A stretch of 64,000 nucleotides of DNA, taken from NCBI RefSeq assembly GCF_039822265.1, contig NZ_JBAJEX010000009.1, positions 33,410 to 97,409 of the forward strand, in the 5' to 3' direction. The translations under genes were made by a program, and so were the position numbers. Below are positions 8,859 to 19,464 of the stretch, piece by piece; the stretch's first letter is position 1, and every line of letters begins with the position of its first letter. The DNA is from Thiobacter sp. AK1 (GTDB lineage: Bacteria; Pseudomonadota; Gammaproteobacteria; Burkholderiales; Thiobacteraceae). The notes below the pieces were generated by a model. It had not been told where the DNA came from, ran no database searches, and was given only the letters and a program-made list of their open reading frames with translations.

Positions 8859-10322
8859 ATGCGCAGTCTGATCGTAGTGGACGATCCCCGGCTCTGGCCG
8901 CTTGCCCTGCCCGGCGTGAGCGTGCTGGCGGCGCACCGCTATCTGACCGACCCGGCCAGTGCCGGCAAGGGGCCGGTGCAGGTGTTCAATCTCTGCCAAT
9001 CCTACCGTTACCAGAGCTTCGGCTATTACGTCTCGCTGCTGGCCGAGGCGCGCGGCCACCGACCCCTACCACGGGTGAGCACCCTAGAGGACTTGCACAG
9101 TCCCGCCCTGGTGCGGCTGCTGACGGAGGAGGTGCAAGCCCTCATCGAACGCGTGCTGGCGCGGCTCGAGGGGGACCGCTTTGCCTTGCCGATCTATTTC
9201 GGTCGACATCCCCTGCGCCGCTATGCGCCCCTGGCCCATCGCTTGTTCGCGCTGATGCCAGCGCCGCTGTTGAGCGCCGACTTCATGCGCCGCAAGGGCC
9301 AATGGCATCTAATACGGCTACGGCCGATGGCAGCGGCCGATGTTCCGAGTGCCCACCGCGAGTTTCTGCTCAAGGCATTACGCGATTATTTTGCGGGCCG
9401 CGGCCACGTGCACCGACGCCCGGCGCCGCGGCTAAATCTCGCCATCCTGCACGATCCCGCCAATCCAGAGCCTCCCTCCAATGCCCGGGCCATGGAAAAG
9501 TTCCAGCGCGCGGCAAGGCAACTGCGTATCCACCCCTCGTTCATCACACGCGAGGATTTCCACCGAATCAGTGAATTCGATGCACTGTTCATCCGTGATA
9601 CCACCTATGCTAACCACTACACCTACCGCTTTGCCCGCGCGGCGGCGGCGGAAGGGCTGGTGGTGATCGACGATCCAGATTCCATCCTGCGCTGCAACAA
9701 CAAGGTATTCCTGGCCGAGCTGCTCGCCCGCCACCGCATTCCCATGCCACGCACCCTGGTCGTGCACCGCAACAATGCCCAGCGCATCGTGACGGAGTTG
9801 GGACTGCCCTGTGTGCTCAAGCAGCCGGATAGTTCCTTCTCCCGCGGGGTGCTGAAAATCGCCAGCGAGGCCGAATTGGCGCGCACCCTGCCTGCCCTGT
9901 TCGCCGAGTCGGACCTGGTCATCGCCCAGGAATGGTTGCCCACCACCTTCGACTGGCGTGTCGGCATCCTCGATGGGCGCGTGCTATTCGTGGCTCAGTA
10001 CGTGTTCCCGCAGGGACACTGGCAGGTGATTCTGCGGGATGCACAACGCCGCAAGCTGGTGGAAGGCCCCACACGGGCGGTGCCAGTGGAGGCCACGCCT
10101 GCGGCCGTGGTCAGGCTCGCCCTGCGCGCCGCCAATCTGATCGGCGACGGCTTTTACGGCGTGGACCTGAAACAGGTGGGCAATCGCGTAGTGGTGATCG
10201 AGGTGAACGATAATCCCAACGTGGACGCGGGCAACGAGGACGGCGTCGTGGGCGATGCGCTCTACCGTCAGCTCATGGAGGTGTTCCTGGCGCGGGTGAC
10301 GGCCCGGCTGTGCACCGCCTGA
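8859..10322 (+). CDS. RimK-like ATP-grasp ligase with RLAN N-terminal domain
   Basis: The N-terminal 150-170 residues (DDPRLWPLALPGVSVL, SYRYQSFGYYVSLLAEARGH) match the RLAN domain found ahead of RimK-like ATP-grasp enzymes. The C-terminal half (about 200-480) is an ATP-grasp fold: IDDPDSILRCNNK, the ATP-binding LKQPDSSFSRGV loop and the metal-binding EVNDNPNVDAG. Such enzymes form peptide-like bonds, for example glutamate or amino-acid ligation to proteins or peptides; the substrate is not predictable here. It lies 37 bp upstream of pelA on the same strand, so it may share transcription with the pel operon, although it is not a usual pel gene. Confidence 0.82.
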   Translation: MRSLIVVDDPRLWPLALPGVSVLAAHRYLTDPASAGKGPVQVFNLCQSYRYQSFGYYVSLLAEARGHRPLPRVSTLEDLHSPALVRLLTEEVQALIERVLARLEGDRFALPIYFGRHPLRRYAPLAHRLFALMPAPLLSADFMRRKGQWHLIRLRPMAAADVPSAHREFLLKALRDYFAGRGHVHRRPAPRLNLAILHDPANPEPPSNARAMEKFQRAARQLRIHPSFITREDFHRISEFDALFIRDTTYANHYTYRFARAAAAEGLVVIDDPDSILRCNNKVFLAELLARHRIPMPRTLVVHRNNAQRIVTELGLPCVLKQPDSSFSRGVLKIASEAELARTLPALFAESDLVIAQEWLPTTFDWRVGILDGRVLFVAQYVFPQGHWQVILRDAQRRKLVEGPTRAVPVEATPAAVVRLALRAANLIGDGFYGVDLKQVGNRVVVIEVNDNPNVDAGNEDGVVGDALYRQLMEVFLARVTARLCTA

Positions 10323-10359
10323 GAACACGACGCCTGCTCGCCGACGTTACAATTCATTC

Positions 10360-13062
10360 ATGCGCCACCTGTCAATGCCGCTTTTCTTCCTCTGGGCGTG
10401 GTTTGTCGCCGGGCCTGTGCACGCCTTGAGCGTGGCGTTCTACTACGGTGGGGAATGGCTGCCGGAACTCGCCGCCTTCGACATCGCCGTGGTGGAACCG
10501 CGCCACGGCTTCGCGCCCGACGCGGCGCGCCGGCCCGGCTTCGAGCCCTTCGCCTACGTGAGCGTGGGCGAGCTAAGCGGGGATCATCCCGCAGTCAAAG
10601 GTCTGCCCACGATCTGCCGTCTCGCGTACAACCCTGCCTGGAACAGCATCGTGCTCGATCATTCGCGCGCCGAGTGCCGTGGCTACTGGCTCACGCAGGT
10701 CTTCGCGCCCCTCTGGAACGCTGGCTGGCGCGGCTTTTTCCTCGACACCATGGATAGCTACCAGCTCGCCAAGCAAGCCGCTGCCACTGAACAGCAGGCC
10801 GGGCTCACGACTCTGATACGCGAACTCAAGGCACGTCATCCCGGCCTGCGGCTGATGCTCAACCGCGGCTTTGAACTCCTGCCCCAGATCGCGCCCCTGG
10901 TGGAGGCGGTGGCCGCGGAATCCCTGTTTGGTCGCTATGAGCCGGCCAGCCGCAGCTATGCCGAGGTGCCGGCCGCAGATCGGGAGTGGCTGCTTGCCCG
11001 GTTCAAGGAAGTGCGGGAACGCTATGGGCTGCCGGTGGTGGCCATCGACTACGCACCGCCCGAAGCGCGGGAGCGGGCGCGGGCCATCGCCCGGCGCATC
11101 GCGGAGTTGGGGGTCGTCCCCTGGGTGAGCGACGGCGAGCTCCTCAGTTTGGGCGTGGGCGTGCGCGAGGCCCTGCCACGCACCCTGCTCGTCCTCTACG
11201 ACGCCCGCGAGGCACCGGATCTCAACTACCTTGAGGCACATCGCTTCCTAGAGCTACCTGCCCAGTATCTCGGGCTGCGTGTGCGCTACCAGGAAATGAC
11301 CAGCCCGCTTTCCACGGAACCGCAGGCCGGGCGGCTGGCAGGCGTGGTGGTGTGGGGAACGGGCGAGCTCGCAAATCCACAGCCCGTGCTGGAATGGCTC
11401 GGGGCACGGCGCAAGGAAGGCATTCCCATTCTGCTCATGGGCACCCTGCCCTTCGACCCTGCGCCGGCCTTGGGCACACGCCGGGTCAACCTACCTGGCG
11501 GCACGGGCTTGCACTCAAGCCTCGCCCAGTTCGAAGCACCACTCCCCCGCCGGCTGGTGACTTCAGTCCAGGGGCTTCAGGCAGACGGCATCGATGCCTG
11601 GGTGCAAGGTGGTGGCGGGGCGTTGGTGGGGCTTGCGTCCTGGGGTGGATTCGCGCTTGCCCCGGCCCTCATCGAAGCCGTGCCTGGCGTGGACCAATAC
11701 CGCTGGCTGATCCCGCCCTTCGCCCTGCTCAGGACAGCGCTCCGACTCCCCGATTGGCCGGTGCCAGACGTCACCACGGAAACCGGCCGGCGCCTGCTCA
11801 CCATCCATGTGGACGGCGACGGCTTCGTCTCCCGTGCCGAATTGCCCGGGCGTCCTTGGGCCGGTGAAGTCTTGCTAGGTTTCCTTAAGAAGCACCCCCT
11901 GCCCCATGGCATCTCGGTGATCGAGGGCGAAATCGGTCCCACCGGCCTCTATCCCCAACACAGCGCTGAGTTGGAGGGCATTGCCCGCCGTATTTTCGCC
12001 CTGCCCTGGGTGGAAGCCGCCAGCCACAGCTTCAGCCATCCCTTCCGCTGGGCCGAGGCCACGGCGCAGGCTGGAGAAGGCGAGGGGCGCTACACCCTGC
12101 CCATTGCGGGCTATGTCTTCGATGCGCGGCGGGAAATCCTGGGTAGCCGCGAGTACCTGGCCCACCTCCTGCCCGCCGGCAAGACAGTGCGGTTGTTTTT
12201 CTGGACCGGAGACTGCGCCCCCACCGTGGAGCAGCTGCGCCTGACCCGCGAAGCAGGACTGCTCAACATCAACGGCGGTGACACCATCATCTCCCGCACC
12301 TGCCCAAGTCTCACCTGTGTGGCGCCCTATAGCCTCGCCAAAGACGGCGAACTTCAGGTATATGCGCCGGTGTCCAACGAAAACCTGTTCACCAATCTTT
12401 GGACTGGCCCGTTCTGGGGCTACCGGCGGGTGATCGAAACCTTCGAGCGCACGGAAACACCCCATCGCCTCAAACCCGTGGGGATTTATTACCACTTCTA
12501 TTCCGCCACCAAGCCGGCGGCGCTCAAGGCCCTGGAAGAGGTCTATGGCTGGGCTCAAAGCCAGCCCCTGCATCCGGTGTTCATAAGTGAATACGTGGAG
12601 AAGGTGCGGGATTTCCTCGATTACGCCATCGCCCGCGAAGGGGAAGCCTGGATCTTGCGCGGGCGCGGTGCGCTCGCCACCGTGCGGTTGGAAGAGGGCC
12701 TAGCCAGCCCCGATCTGGGAGCCAGCCAAAACGTAGCGGGTTTCAAGCGCGCACTTGGCCGCACCTACGTGCATCTAACCGGAACGCAGGCGCGTATAGT
12801 GTTGGCAAAGGCCGAGGCGCGGGCCACTCTGCCCCACCTGGAGGAGGCCAACGCCCGTATCACGCTATTTAAGCGGGAAGGCAGGGATCTCAGGCTCAGT
12901 CTCTTAGGCCACGTTCCCGTCGAGGCCGGACTCTTCGTGCCCGAAGACTGCAAACTCCGCGCCGAGCCGGCCGCACGCCTCGGGCCTCGGGTAGAGGGCG
13001 TGCAAATCATCAAAAGCAAGCATGCTACGCTCACGCTCACCGTCCACTGTCCGCGCCCATGA
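10360..13062 (+). CDS. pelA: PelA, bifunctional Pel polysaccharide hydrolase/deacetylase
   Basis: A 900-residue periplasmic protein with a signal peptide ending near VHA. Residues of about 24-265 form a GH114-like (endo-alpha-1,4-galactosaminidase type) hydrolase; Asp129 in GFFLDTMD and Glu187 in AAESLFGRY sit in catalytic-type positions. The central region is a Rossmann-like module. The polysaccharide deacetylase part has the metal and catalytic motif HVDGDGF near residue 484 and HSFSHPF (histidines near 556 and 560). It partly deacetylates and trims the cationic Pel polymer. It is first in a complete pelABCDEFG cluster. Confidence 0.93.
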   Translation: MRHLSMPLFFLWAWFVAGPVHALSVAFYYGGEWLPELAAFDIAVVEPRHGFAPDAARRPGFEPFAYVSVGELSGDHPAVKGLPTICRLAYNPAWNSIVLDHSRAECRGYWLTQVFAPLWNAGWRGFFLDTMDSYQLAKQAAATEQQAGLTTLIRELKARHPGLRLMLNRGFELLPQIAPLVEAVAAESLFGRYEPASRSYAEVPAADREWLLARFKEVRERYGLPVVAIDYAPPEARERARAIARRIAELGVVPWVSDGELLSLGVGVREALPRTLLVLYDAREAPDLNYLEAHRFLELPAQYLGLRVRYQEMTSPLSTEPQAGRLAGVVVWGTGELANPQPVLEWLGARRKEGIPILLMGTLPFDPAPALGTRRVNLPGGTGLHSSLAQFEAPLPRRLVTSVQGLQADGIDAWVQGGGGALVGLASWGGFALAPALIEAVPGVDQYRWLIPPFALLRTALRLPDWPVPDVTTETGRRLLTIHVDGDGFVSRAELPGRPWAGEVLLGFLKKHPLPHGISVIEGEIGPTGLYPQHSAELEGIARRIFALPWVEAASHSFSHPFRWAEATAQAGEGEGRYTLPIAGYVFDARREILGSREYLAHLLPAGKTVRLFFWTGDCAPTVEQLRLTREAGLLNINGGDTIISRTCPSLTCVAPYSLAKDGELQVYAPVSNENLFTNLWTGPFWGYRRVIETFERTETPHRLKPVGIYYHFYSATKPAALKALEEVYGWAQSQPLHPVFISEYVEKVRDFLDYAIAREGEAWILRGRGALATVRLEEGLASPDLGASQNVAGFKRALGRTYVHLTGTQARIVLAKAEARATLPHLEEANARITLFKREGRDLRLSLLGHVPVEAGLFVPEDCKLRAEPAARLGPRVEGVQIIKSKHATLTLTVHCPRP

Positions 13063-16000
13063 GCGGCCGCGGCTTGCCTCGCCGCTCATCGTGCTCGCCC
13101 TCACCCTCGGAATGGCCGCCACCCTGGTGCTGCTCTTCCCCCGCGAGGATTTGGTGCTGCGTCTTGCGGCGGCGCCCGAAGGCCCCCTGTCTGCTGCCTA
13201 TCTGCGGGCCCTGCTGAAAACCGATCCTGACAATCCCCATTTGCGCCTGCTGGTGGCAGGCAATCTCCTGCGGGCGCAACGTTATGCGGAGATGGAGGCA
13301 ACGCTCGAACCAGCGCTTGCCAGCCCCGAACCCGCCCTGCGGCGGGAGGCCTTGTGGCTGTTGTGGCAAGCAGAAAATGCGCAGTCCCTGAAACCCATGG
13401 CAGGGCCGCTCGCCCGTCGGCACGCCGCACGCGCAAAGGAACTCGCCCTCGTGCTGGCGGCGCTGGAGCGGGACCCGCAGCGGCTTGCCCAACTTGCTGG
13501 CCAGCTTCTGGCTCTGGGGGAGGCTAGCCGCGCCATGGCCCTATTCCGGGAACTTGAGCAAGAGGCGCCAGGCCAGCTGCTTACGCATCTGGAGCGGGCC
13601 GCGGCGCTCGCCCTGGCGCGGGGCGACTACCCAGCGGCGGCGGAAATACACATGGCAGCGCGGCACGAAGCCCAGACTCCCGCCGCACGTCGGCATTATT
13701 TCCTCGCCGCGCTACGCGACCTGGAAAGTGGCAACCGGGTGCAGGATGCGCTTGCGCTGGGGGAGCGTGAGCTGGGCGATCTCGCCGACGATCGCGAAGT
13801 GCTGCTCGCGTTGGTGAGGCTGGCCCGGGCGGCCCAGCGTCCCGAGCGGGCGGAGGTCTATGTGCGCCGCCTGCTGCGCATGAGCTTGCTTTGGCAATGG
13901 CAGCGGGCGGTGGCAGGCCTCGACTTCGAGGTGCGCCGTGTCGCGGCCAATGGGCCGGCCGCGCCCTTTGACGATGCCGTCTTAAGCCTGGCCTACACCG
14001 TGTTTCTCGAAAACCGCAAGCTGGAGGACGCCTGGCGGGTCGCAGCCTCGGCGGTACGCCAGGCCCCGGACAACCTGGTCTGGCGCCAACGGCTGGCTCA
14101 AGTGGCGGAGTGGCTTACTCGACCCGATGAGGCGCTGGAGCAGTGGCTGGTGATCGCCCGCCAAAGCGGCAGCGCTCAGGCCTGGGAGAACGTACGCCGC
14201 CTGGGAACGAGCCTGTTGCGCGACGATGCGCTCGAAGCCTATCTGCGCCACCGGCTCGCCACCCGCTTCGACGTCGCCCTGGCCCTTGAGCTTGCAGGAG
14301 CGCCAGGGAAGACCTGGAGCGGCGCGCGCCACCTTGGAAGAAGCCTGGCGGCGCGCGCCCGATAGGCGATTGGCGCAGGCCGCTGCAGAGCTTTCGGAAC
14401 GCCTGGGCGAGCTCGAAGCGGCAGTGGACTGGTGGCACCACGCACTTGGGGAGAAGCCGACCCCCGAACAGGCGGTACGCCTGGCGACCTTACAGATTCT
14501 GCTCGGACGCGACGACGCTGCGCGCCGTAGCCTGGAAGCGGCGCGCAATCAGGAGACGGCGCCCGCTAGCTATTGGCGGCTGCGAGCGGCTCTCGCCAGC
14601 CGCGCCGGCGATCGGACAGCCGCCCGCTTCGCCCTGGAACGGCTGCTGGCGCAGGCCGATGCGGAGCCGGTGGATCTCAACGATCTGGAATGGCTACTCG
14701 CCGAGGAAGAACCGCTGGCTGCAGCGCGCGTGGCCGTCCTGCGCTGGCAACGCTTCCACGACCAGGCCGCGCTCATACGCGCGCTGGAACGCTACCAGGC
14801 CTCCGCCCGCTTCGAGGAGGCGCAGACCCTGCTTGGCGGGCTTGATCCGGCCACCCGCGAGCGCCTCGAACAAGATCCTCGCTACTGTCTGCTGGCCGCG
14901 CGCCAGGCATGGCAGATGCGTCAAATCGTCGAGGCGCGCCGCCTGTACACCCAAGCGGAAAGACTCGCCCCGCAGAATGTCGAAGTGGCCGAAGCCCTGC
15001 TCTGGTTCGCCATCGAGAACGCCGACACGGCCGCCGTCCGCCGCCTACTCGCCCGCCACGAAACGCAGCTCGCCGGACTTGAGCGAAACGACGTGCGGAT
15101 CGCGGCCCATGCGCTCCTGAACGAAGCCGGCGTGGCCTGGCGGCTGGCCGCAGCCGAGCTACCCCGCCGCCGGGAGGATCCCCTCTGGCTCATCACCGCG
15201 GCGGATTTGTTGGAACAGCTCGACCGCCACGACGAAGCCTGGCAGTTGCGACGCCATGCCCTGCGCCAAATCGAGCGGGTCGCGCCGGAAGCCAGGCTTA
15301 TCGCCCGTGCGCGCCTGGCCGCAAGTCTCACACCCGGGGATCAGGCCCGCGCTGCCCTGACCGCCGCGGTGCTAGACGACCCGGAACGGGCAAGCCCCCT
15401 GCTGCTCGCCCACTGGATCAACGCCGGCGAGTTTAGCCTGGCCCGCGCCTGGCTTTACGGGCGCTTGGCGCAGGCAACGCTTCGCCCACGGTGGGCGGAG
15501 CTGGCCGTGGCCTTGGCCGACGACGACCGCGAAAGCCTCGCCCGTCTGCTCGCCCAGCCGGAAGACTTACCGCGGCGCGATGCCGTGGAAGGGGCGCGCC
15601 GCCTGTTCGAGCCCGAGGCAGCCAGTCTCGCCTTCGCCGCCCAGAGTCGGCTCGGCACCGACGACGAACTGCAAGGGCAGCTCGACGAGCTGTTGCGCGC
15701 CGGGGGTCACCATGCCTCGCTAACGGGGGAGGCGCTGCGCTTTCCCGCATTCGACGAAACTCAAACCCGGCTGGGTGCCCAGGGGACCTTCTTGCCCCAC
15801 CTCAAGCTCGCGCTGGAGCTCACCTCCATCCAACGCAGCCTCAAGGACACCACCGCCCTGGGCAAGGTGGTAAACGAGCGCCGCGCCCTGCTCACCGCGG
15901 TTGCCAAGCGTGGTGAGGACGACTGGGAACTGTCCCTCGGCCGACGCGAGGCATTCGCCCAGCGCACGCCCCTCTCCTTCGCCTACCGGCGGCGGCGCGG

Positions 16001-16622
16001 TCACTGGGAAGCGGTCCTGGAAGCGGGCCACGCCCAGCCTGCGGAAGAATCCACCGCCTTGCGCGTGGCGGGCGAGAAAGACAGCCTCGCGCTTCGCCTC
16101 AGCATTGAGCCGGTGCGTCCCTTCGCTTTCTCCGCTCGGGCCGCCGCCCAGCGCTATCGCGCCCAGACGGGTAGCCTCCTGGGCCAGGGCCGCGAATGGG
16201 AAGTCCACGCCACCACCTGGCTGCGCCGGGAAGATCCCGACTGGCTGCTCGACCTGTTCGCAAGCCGCCACCAGTACCGGCCGCGGGCCGTGGGCGATGC
16301 CGCGCTCGCCCCCCTGCTGCCGCCGGCTAGCACTGCTTTCGACGCGAATTTTTTCCTGCCGCGGGACTTCACCCTTTGGGGACTCACCCTGAGTAGCCGC
16401 CTCGCCTTGCTGGACAGCGGCACTCGAGCGCTGCGACCCTTCTGGTCCTTGAGTCTCACCCGGCACAGTGAGGACGGTTTCGGTTACGATGCCCTGCTCG
16501 GTGTCGCAGCCAGCCCCCTCGGCGCCGATCACCTGGCGCTTGGCGGCCAGTGGGCCCGCGCCCAGGGCACCACGCCGGGGACGACACGCCGGCTGTTGCT
16601 GCGCTACCGCCTCGATTTCTGA
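13022..16622 (+). pseudogene. pelB: pelB, TPR and outer-membrane beta-barrel Pel exporter, frameshifted
   Basis: Two frames together cover one PelB of about 1,200 residues: 13022-14365 (signal anchor, then TPR-like helical repeats) and the following frame to 16622 (more TPRs and a C-terminal beta-barrel ending in LLLRYRLDF). Continuity breaks at about 14297. Deleting one G of the GG in GCAGGAGCG restores ...ALELAERQGRPGAARATLEE, which continues the TPR register. Either a real +1 frameshift or a sequencing error. The start overlaps the pelA end by 41 bp. PelB carries the polymer through the periplasm and across the outer membrane, so a true frameshift would block Pel export. Confidence 0.85.
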
Positions 16623-16666
16623 CTCGTAAGAACGAAGAACCAACCGCCACCCAAACGAGGATCATC

Positions 16667-17197
16667 ATGAGATGGAAGACCCTGCTACTTTTGGCCTGCT
16701 TTTTTCCCTGGCTGCTGGCCGCCTGCGCGACGGTCGAACGGTCCCCTGCGCCGACCCTTGAGCCCCAGGCGACGTGGGCGATCGCACCCTTCGCCAATTA
16801 CACGGAAACACCGCTGGCGGGCAGCCGCGCCCAGGCGGTGGCCAGCCAGTGGATCGCCGCGCGCGTCTCGCCGCGGGTGGTGACCCCCCCACCGGCATGG
16901 CTGGACGAGAGCCTGTTCGAGAAAGCCCAACCGCGCAGCCTCCAGGAACTGCTGCAATGGGCCAAAGGCCAGGGCGCGCGCTATCTGCTCACCGGTAGTG
17001 TTTCGGAATGGCGCTACAAGGTGGGCGTGGATGGCGAGCCAGCGGTGGGCCTGACGGTGACCGTGTACGACGTCGCCAGTGGCGCGCGCCTGTATAGCGC
17101 CGTGGGTGGCAAGAGCGGCTACGCCCGCGAGTCAGTCGCGGCCGTGGCGCAAAAACTCACCGCAGAATTGCTCGCACCCTTGGCCACCGCACCCTGA
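16667..17197 (+). CDS. pelC: PelC, outer-membrane lipoprotein of the Pel exporter
   Basis: A 176-residue protein with a lipoprotein signal whose lipobox is LLAAC (Cys about residue 20). The body (TWAIAPFANYTETPLAGSRA, RYLLTGSVSEWRYKVG, GLTVTVYDVASGARLY) is the PelC fold, which forms a dodecameric ring that funnels the cationic polymer into PelB. The ATG at 16667 was chosen because it gives the lipoprotein signal; upstream in-frame codons lie inside pelB. Confidence 0.9.
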   Translation: MRWKTLLLLACFFPWLLAACATVERSPAPTLEPQATWAIAPFANYTETPLAGSRAQAVASQWIAARVSPRVVTPPPAWLDESLFEKAQPRSLQELLQWAKGQGARYLLTGSVSEWRYKVGVDGEPAVGLTVTVYDVASGARLYSAVGGKSGYARESVAAVAQKLTAELLAPLATAP

Positions 17198-17204
17198 AGT
17201 CCCC

Positions 17205-18500
17205 ATGTGGGAAGCCCTGAAAAACCGCTGGGCGGGGTTTGCCAGCCAACCCGCTGCCGCGGGGGAAACCCTGGCCGCGCCCCTGTTGGCCGTAGGTCTG
17301 GGGCTGTGGCTATCGCCGCTCGATCCCTTCTGGACACGCGCCGGTTTCCCCTGGGCGTGGCTTGCGCCGGTGCTGGTGAGTTTGCGCTATGGATCCTTGG
17401 CGGGCCTTGCGGCAAGCGGCGTGCTGGTGCTGGCCTGGCTACTTCTCGCCGCGGGAGGCTGGCCATTGGCCCCTTTTCCGCGCCTGTATTTCCTGGGCGG
17501 CTTCATCCTGGTCATGCTCACAGGAGAATTCACCAGCCTGTGGCTGGCGCGCGCGCGTCGCGCGGAAACCCTGCAGGCCTATCTAGACGAGCGTCTCGAA
17601 CGTCTCACCGAACAGTACTATTTGCTGCGCCTATCCCATGACAAGTTGGAGCAGGAACTTCTCACGCGGCCCATGACTCTGCGTGACGCCCTGGGCCGCC
17701 TGGTGTCGGAGCAGAGCCCGGAGACGCACGCCCAAGCTCTGATGGACCTGCTGGCCCAGTACTGCCAACTGGAGCGCGCCGCCCTCTATGCCATTCATGA
17801 TGGCGTGCTGGTGCTGGAGCCATTGGCGCGGGTGGGCGAACCTTTCCCGCTTGATCCCCTCGACCCCCTGGTGCGCCATGCTCTAGACAACGAGCGTCTC
17901 GCCCATGTGCGGCACGTCACGGGTGAGACCGGCAGCCGCTACCGGGTAGTGGCGCCAGCCGCCGCGCAGGGCGAGGGCGTCACCCTGCTTTTGGTGGTGG
18001 AACGGCTCCCTTTCCTCGCGCTGCACGAGGAAACCCTGCAGAGTTTGGAACTGTTGCTCAACTATTATGCCGATGGCATGGCCATGACCCGCCTGGCTGC
18101 GCCCATATTGGCCCGCTATCCCGAATGCCCGCCATCCTTTGCTCTGGAACTCGAGCGGCTCTATCGCCTGGCCACGGTCAATGGCATCGCTTCCAGCCTC
18201 ATGGTGTTCCGTTTCAGCACCGAGGCGGTGGCCGCTGACCTGCCCCACGTGCTAGCGCGCCAATCCCGCGGCTTGGATCTGGAATGGTTCGTGGCGGCGC
18301 CGATCCCGCGCCTTTTGGTGATCCTGCCGCTCACCGGCGAGGCGGGAGCGGAAGGCTACGCGCGGCGCATCGAACATTGGTTTGCCGAACGCGGCAGCGG
18401 CCGCCTGTCGGAGGTGGGTGTGACGCTGGAACGCTTCTGCCTCGACGCGCCGCCGCTAAAGGTGCTCGCTCGGGTGCTGGAGACGCAGGGTGCAAACTAA
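17205..18500 (+). CDS. pelD: PelD, inner-membrane c-di-GMP receptor
   Basis: A 431-residue inner-membrane protein with about four N-terminal transmembrane helices (residues 20-115), a coiled-coil stretch (about 120-150), a GAF domain (about 155-295) and a degenerate GGDEF-like domain. The c-di-GMP I-site RxxD is present as RGLD (Arg355-Asp358), with arginines at 387-388 in the position of the third ligand in Pseudomonas PelD. Binding of c-di-GMP licenses Pel synthesis. The ATG at 17205 follows the pelC stop by 7 bp. Confidence 0.92.
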   Translation: MWEALKNRWAGFASQPAAAGETLAAPLLAVGLGLWLSPLDPFWTRAGFPWAWLAPVLVSLRYGSLAGLAASGVLVLAWLLLAAGGWPLAPFPRLYFLGGFILVMLTGEFTSLWLARARRAETLQAYLDERLERLTEQYYLLRLSHDKLEQELLTRPMTLRDALGRLVSEQSPETHAQALMDLLAQYCQLERAALYAIHDGVLVLEPLARVGEPFPLDPLDPLVRHALDNERLAHVRHVTGETGSRYRVVAPAAAQGEGVTLLLVVERLPFLALHEETLQSLELLLNYYADGMAMTRLAAPILARYPECPPSFALELERLYRLATVNGIASSLMVFRFSTEAVAADLPHVLARQSRGLDLEWFVAAPIPRLLVILPLTGEAGAEGYARRIEHWFAERGSGRLSEVGVTLERFCLDAPPLKVLARVLETQGAN

Positions 18501-19464
18501 GCTCCTCGCCTATGCCACCGTCCTGGAAGGGTCGGCCTGGGGTGGTGTCATCCTGGCCAGCAGCGACAGCGCCGGCTTCGTCGCCTTCTCTTTGCTGCAC
18601 GCCGCAGCCGCGCTGGTGGCGAGCCTGGCGCTCACCACCCTGCTCGCGCCAGGTTCGCGCCGAGCACGACTGTCCCTGTTGCCCCTCGCCTTCGCCCTGC
18701 TGTTTGCACTGCCCCTGATCGGCATCCCCCTCATCCTGCTTTGGCTTCTCGGGGTGCGTCGGCTGCGCGCGCGGCACCGGGCCGCGACCTTTGCCGAGGT
18801 GAGCGTGCCACCGTTCGACATCCATCTCACCACGCGACCGCGGTTTCGTTTCACCGGTGCCGGTGGCATGCTGGCCAATGCCCGCGTGCCAGTGGATACG
18901 CGGGTGGGTGCTCTGCTGGCCTTATCACAGGTGCCCGGCCGCATTGCCACACCACTTTTGCGCCGCGTGCTCGCTTGCAGCAACGAGGATGTGCGCCTGC
19001 TCGCCTATGGTTTGCTGGACGCGCAGGAAAAACGTCTCAACGCCGCCATCCACGAAGCCCTAAGCCGTTACGCGGTAGGCGGGGCCGAGCGACTGGCTGC
19101 CGCCGAACGGCTGACCGAGCTCTACTGGGAGCTGGTCTATCACGGCCTGGCCGTGGGCGATGTGCGCCGCCACGCCTTGGAAAGCTGCCTCGCTTACGCA
19201 GAGGAGGTGCTGGCCGTCCGACCCCATGCCGAGATGAAGCTCTACAAGGCGCGGGCGCTACACGCCCTGGGCCAGCTCGAGCAAGCCGCGGCGCTATACC
19301 GCGAGCTAGACGAGCTGCCGCCAAGCCGTGTGCTGCCCTATCTCGCGGAACTGGCTTACGACCAGGGTGACTACGCTACGGCCCGTCAGCTAATCGGCCG
19401 CCTCGACCGGCTCGCTACCGTGCCCCGCCTGGCAGCCGTGGTGCGTTACTGGAGCGCGGCATGA
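18490..19464 (+). CDS. pelE: PelE, inner-membrane TPR protein of the Pel synthase
   Basis: A 324-residue protein starting at GTG 18490, overlapping the pelD end by 11 bp. Two N-terminal hydrophobic segments (about residues 10-80) are followed by helical TPR-like repeats (HALGQLEQAAALYRELDEL, AYDQGDYATARQLIGRLDRL). In the family PelE bridges PelD and the glycosyltransferase PelF at the membrane. Position and topology fit; sequence identity between PelE proteins is low in general. Confidence 0.88.
   Translation: MQTKLLAYATVLEGSAWGGVILASSDSAGFVAFSLLHAAAALVASLALTTLLAPGSRRARLSLLPLAFALLFALPLIGIPLILLWLLGVRRLRARHRAATFAEVSVPPFDIHLTTRPRFRFTGAGGMLANARVPVDTRVGALLALSQVPGRIATPLLRRVLACSNEDVRLLAYGLLDAQEKRLNAAIHEALSRYAVGGAERLAAAERLTELYWELVYHGLAVGDVRRHALESCLAYAEEVLAVRPHAEMKLYKARALHALGQLEQAAALYRELDELPPSRVLPYLAELAYDQGDYATARQLIGRLDRLATVPRLAAVVRYWSAA

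Noticed and set aside
10343..10359. TACAAT -10-like hexamer just before pelA
   Set aside because: It ends 6-7 bp from the start codon and has no -35; spacing would give a leaderless transcript, so it is not reported as a promoter.
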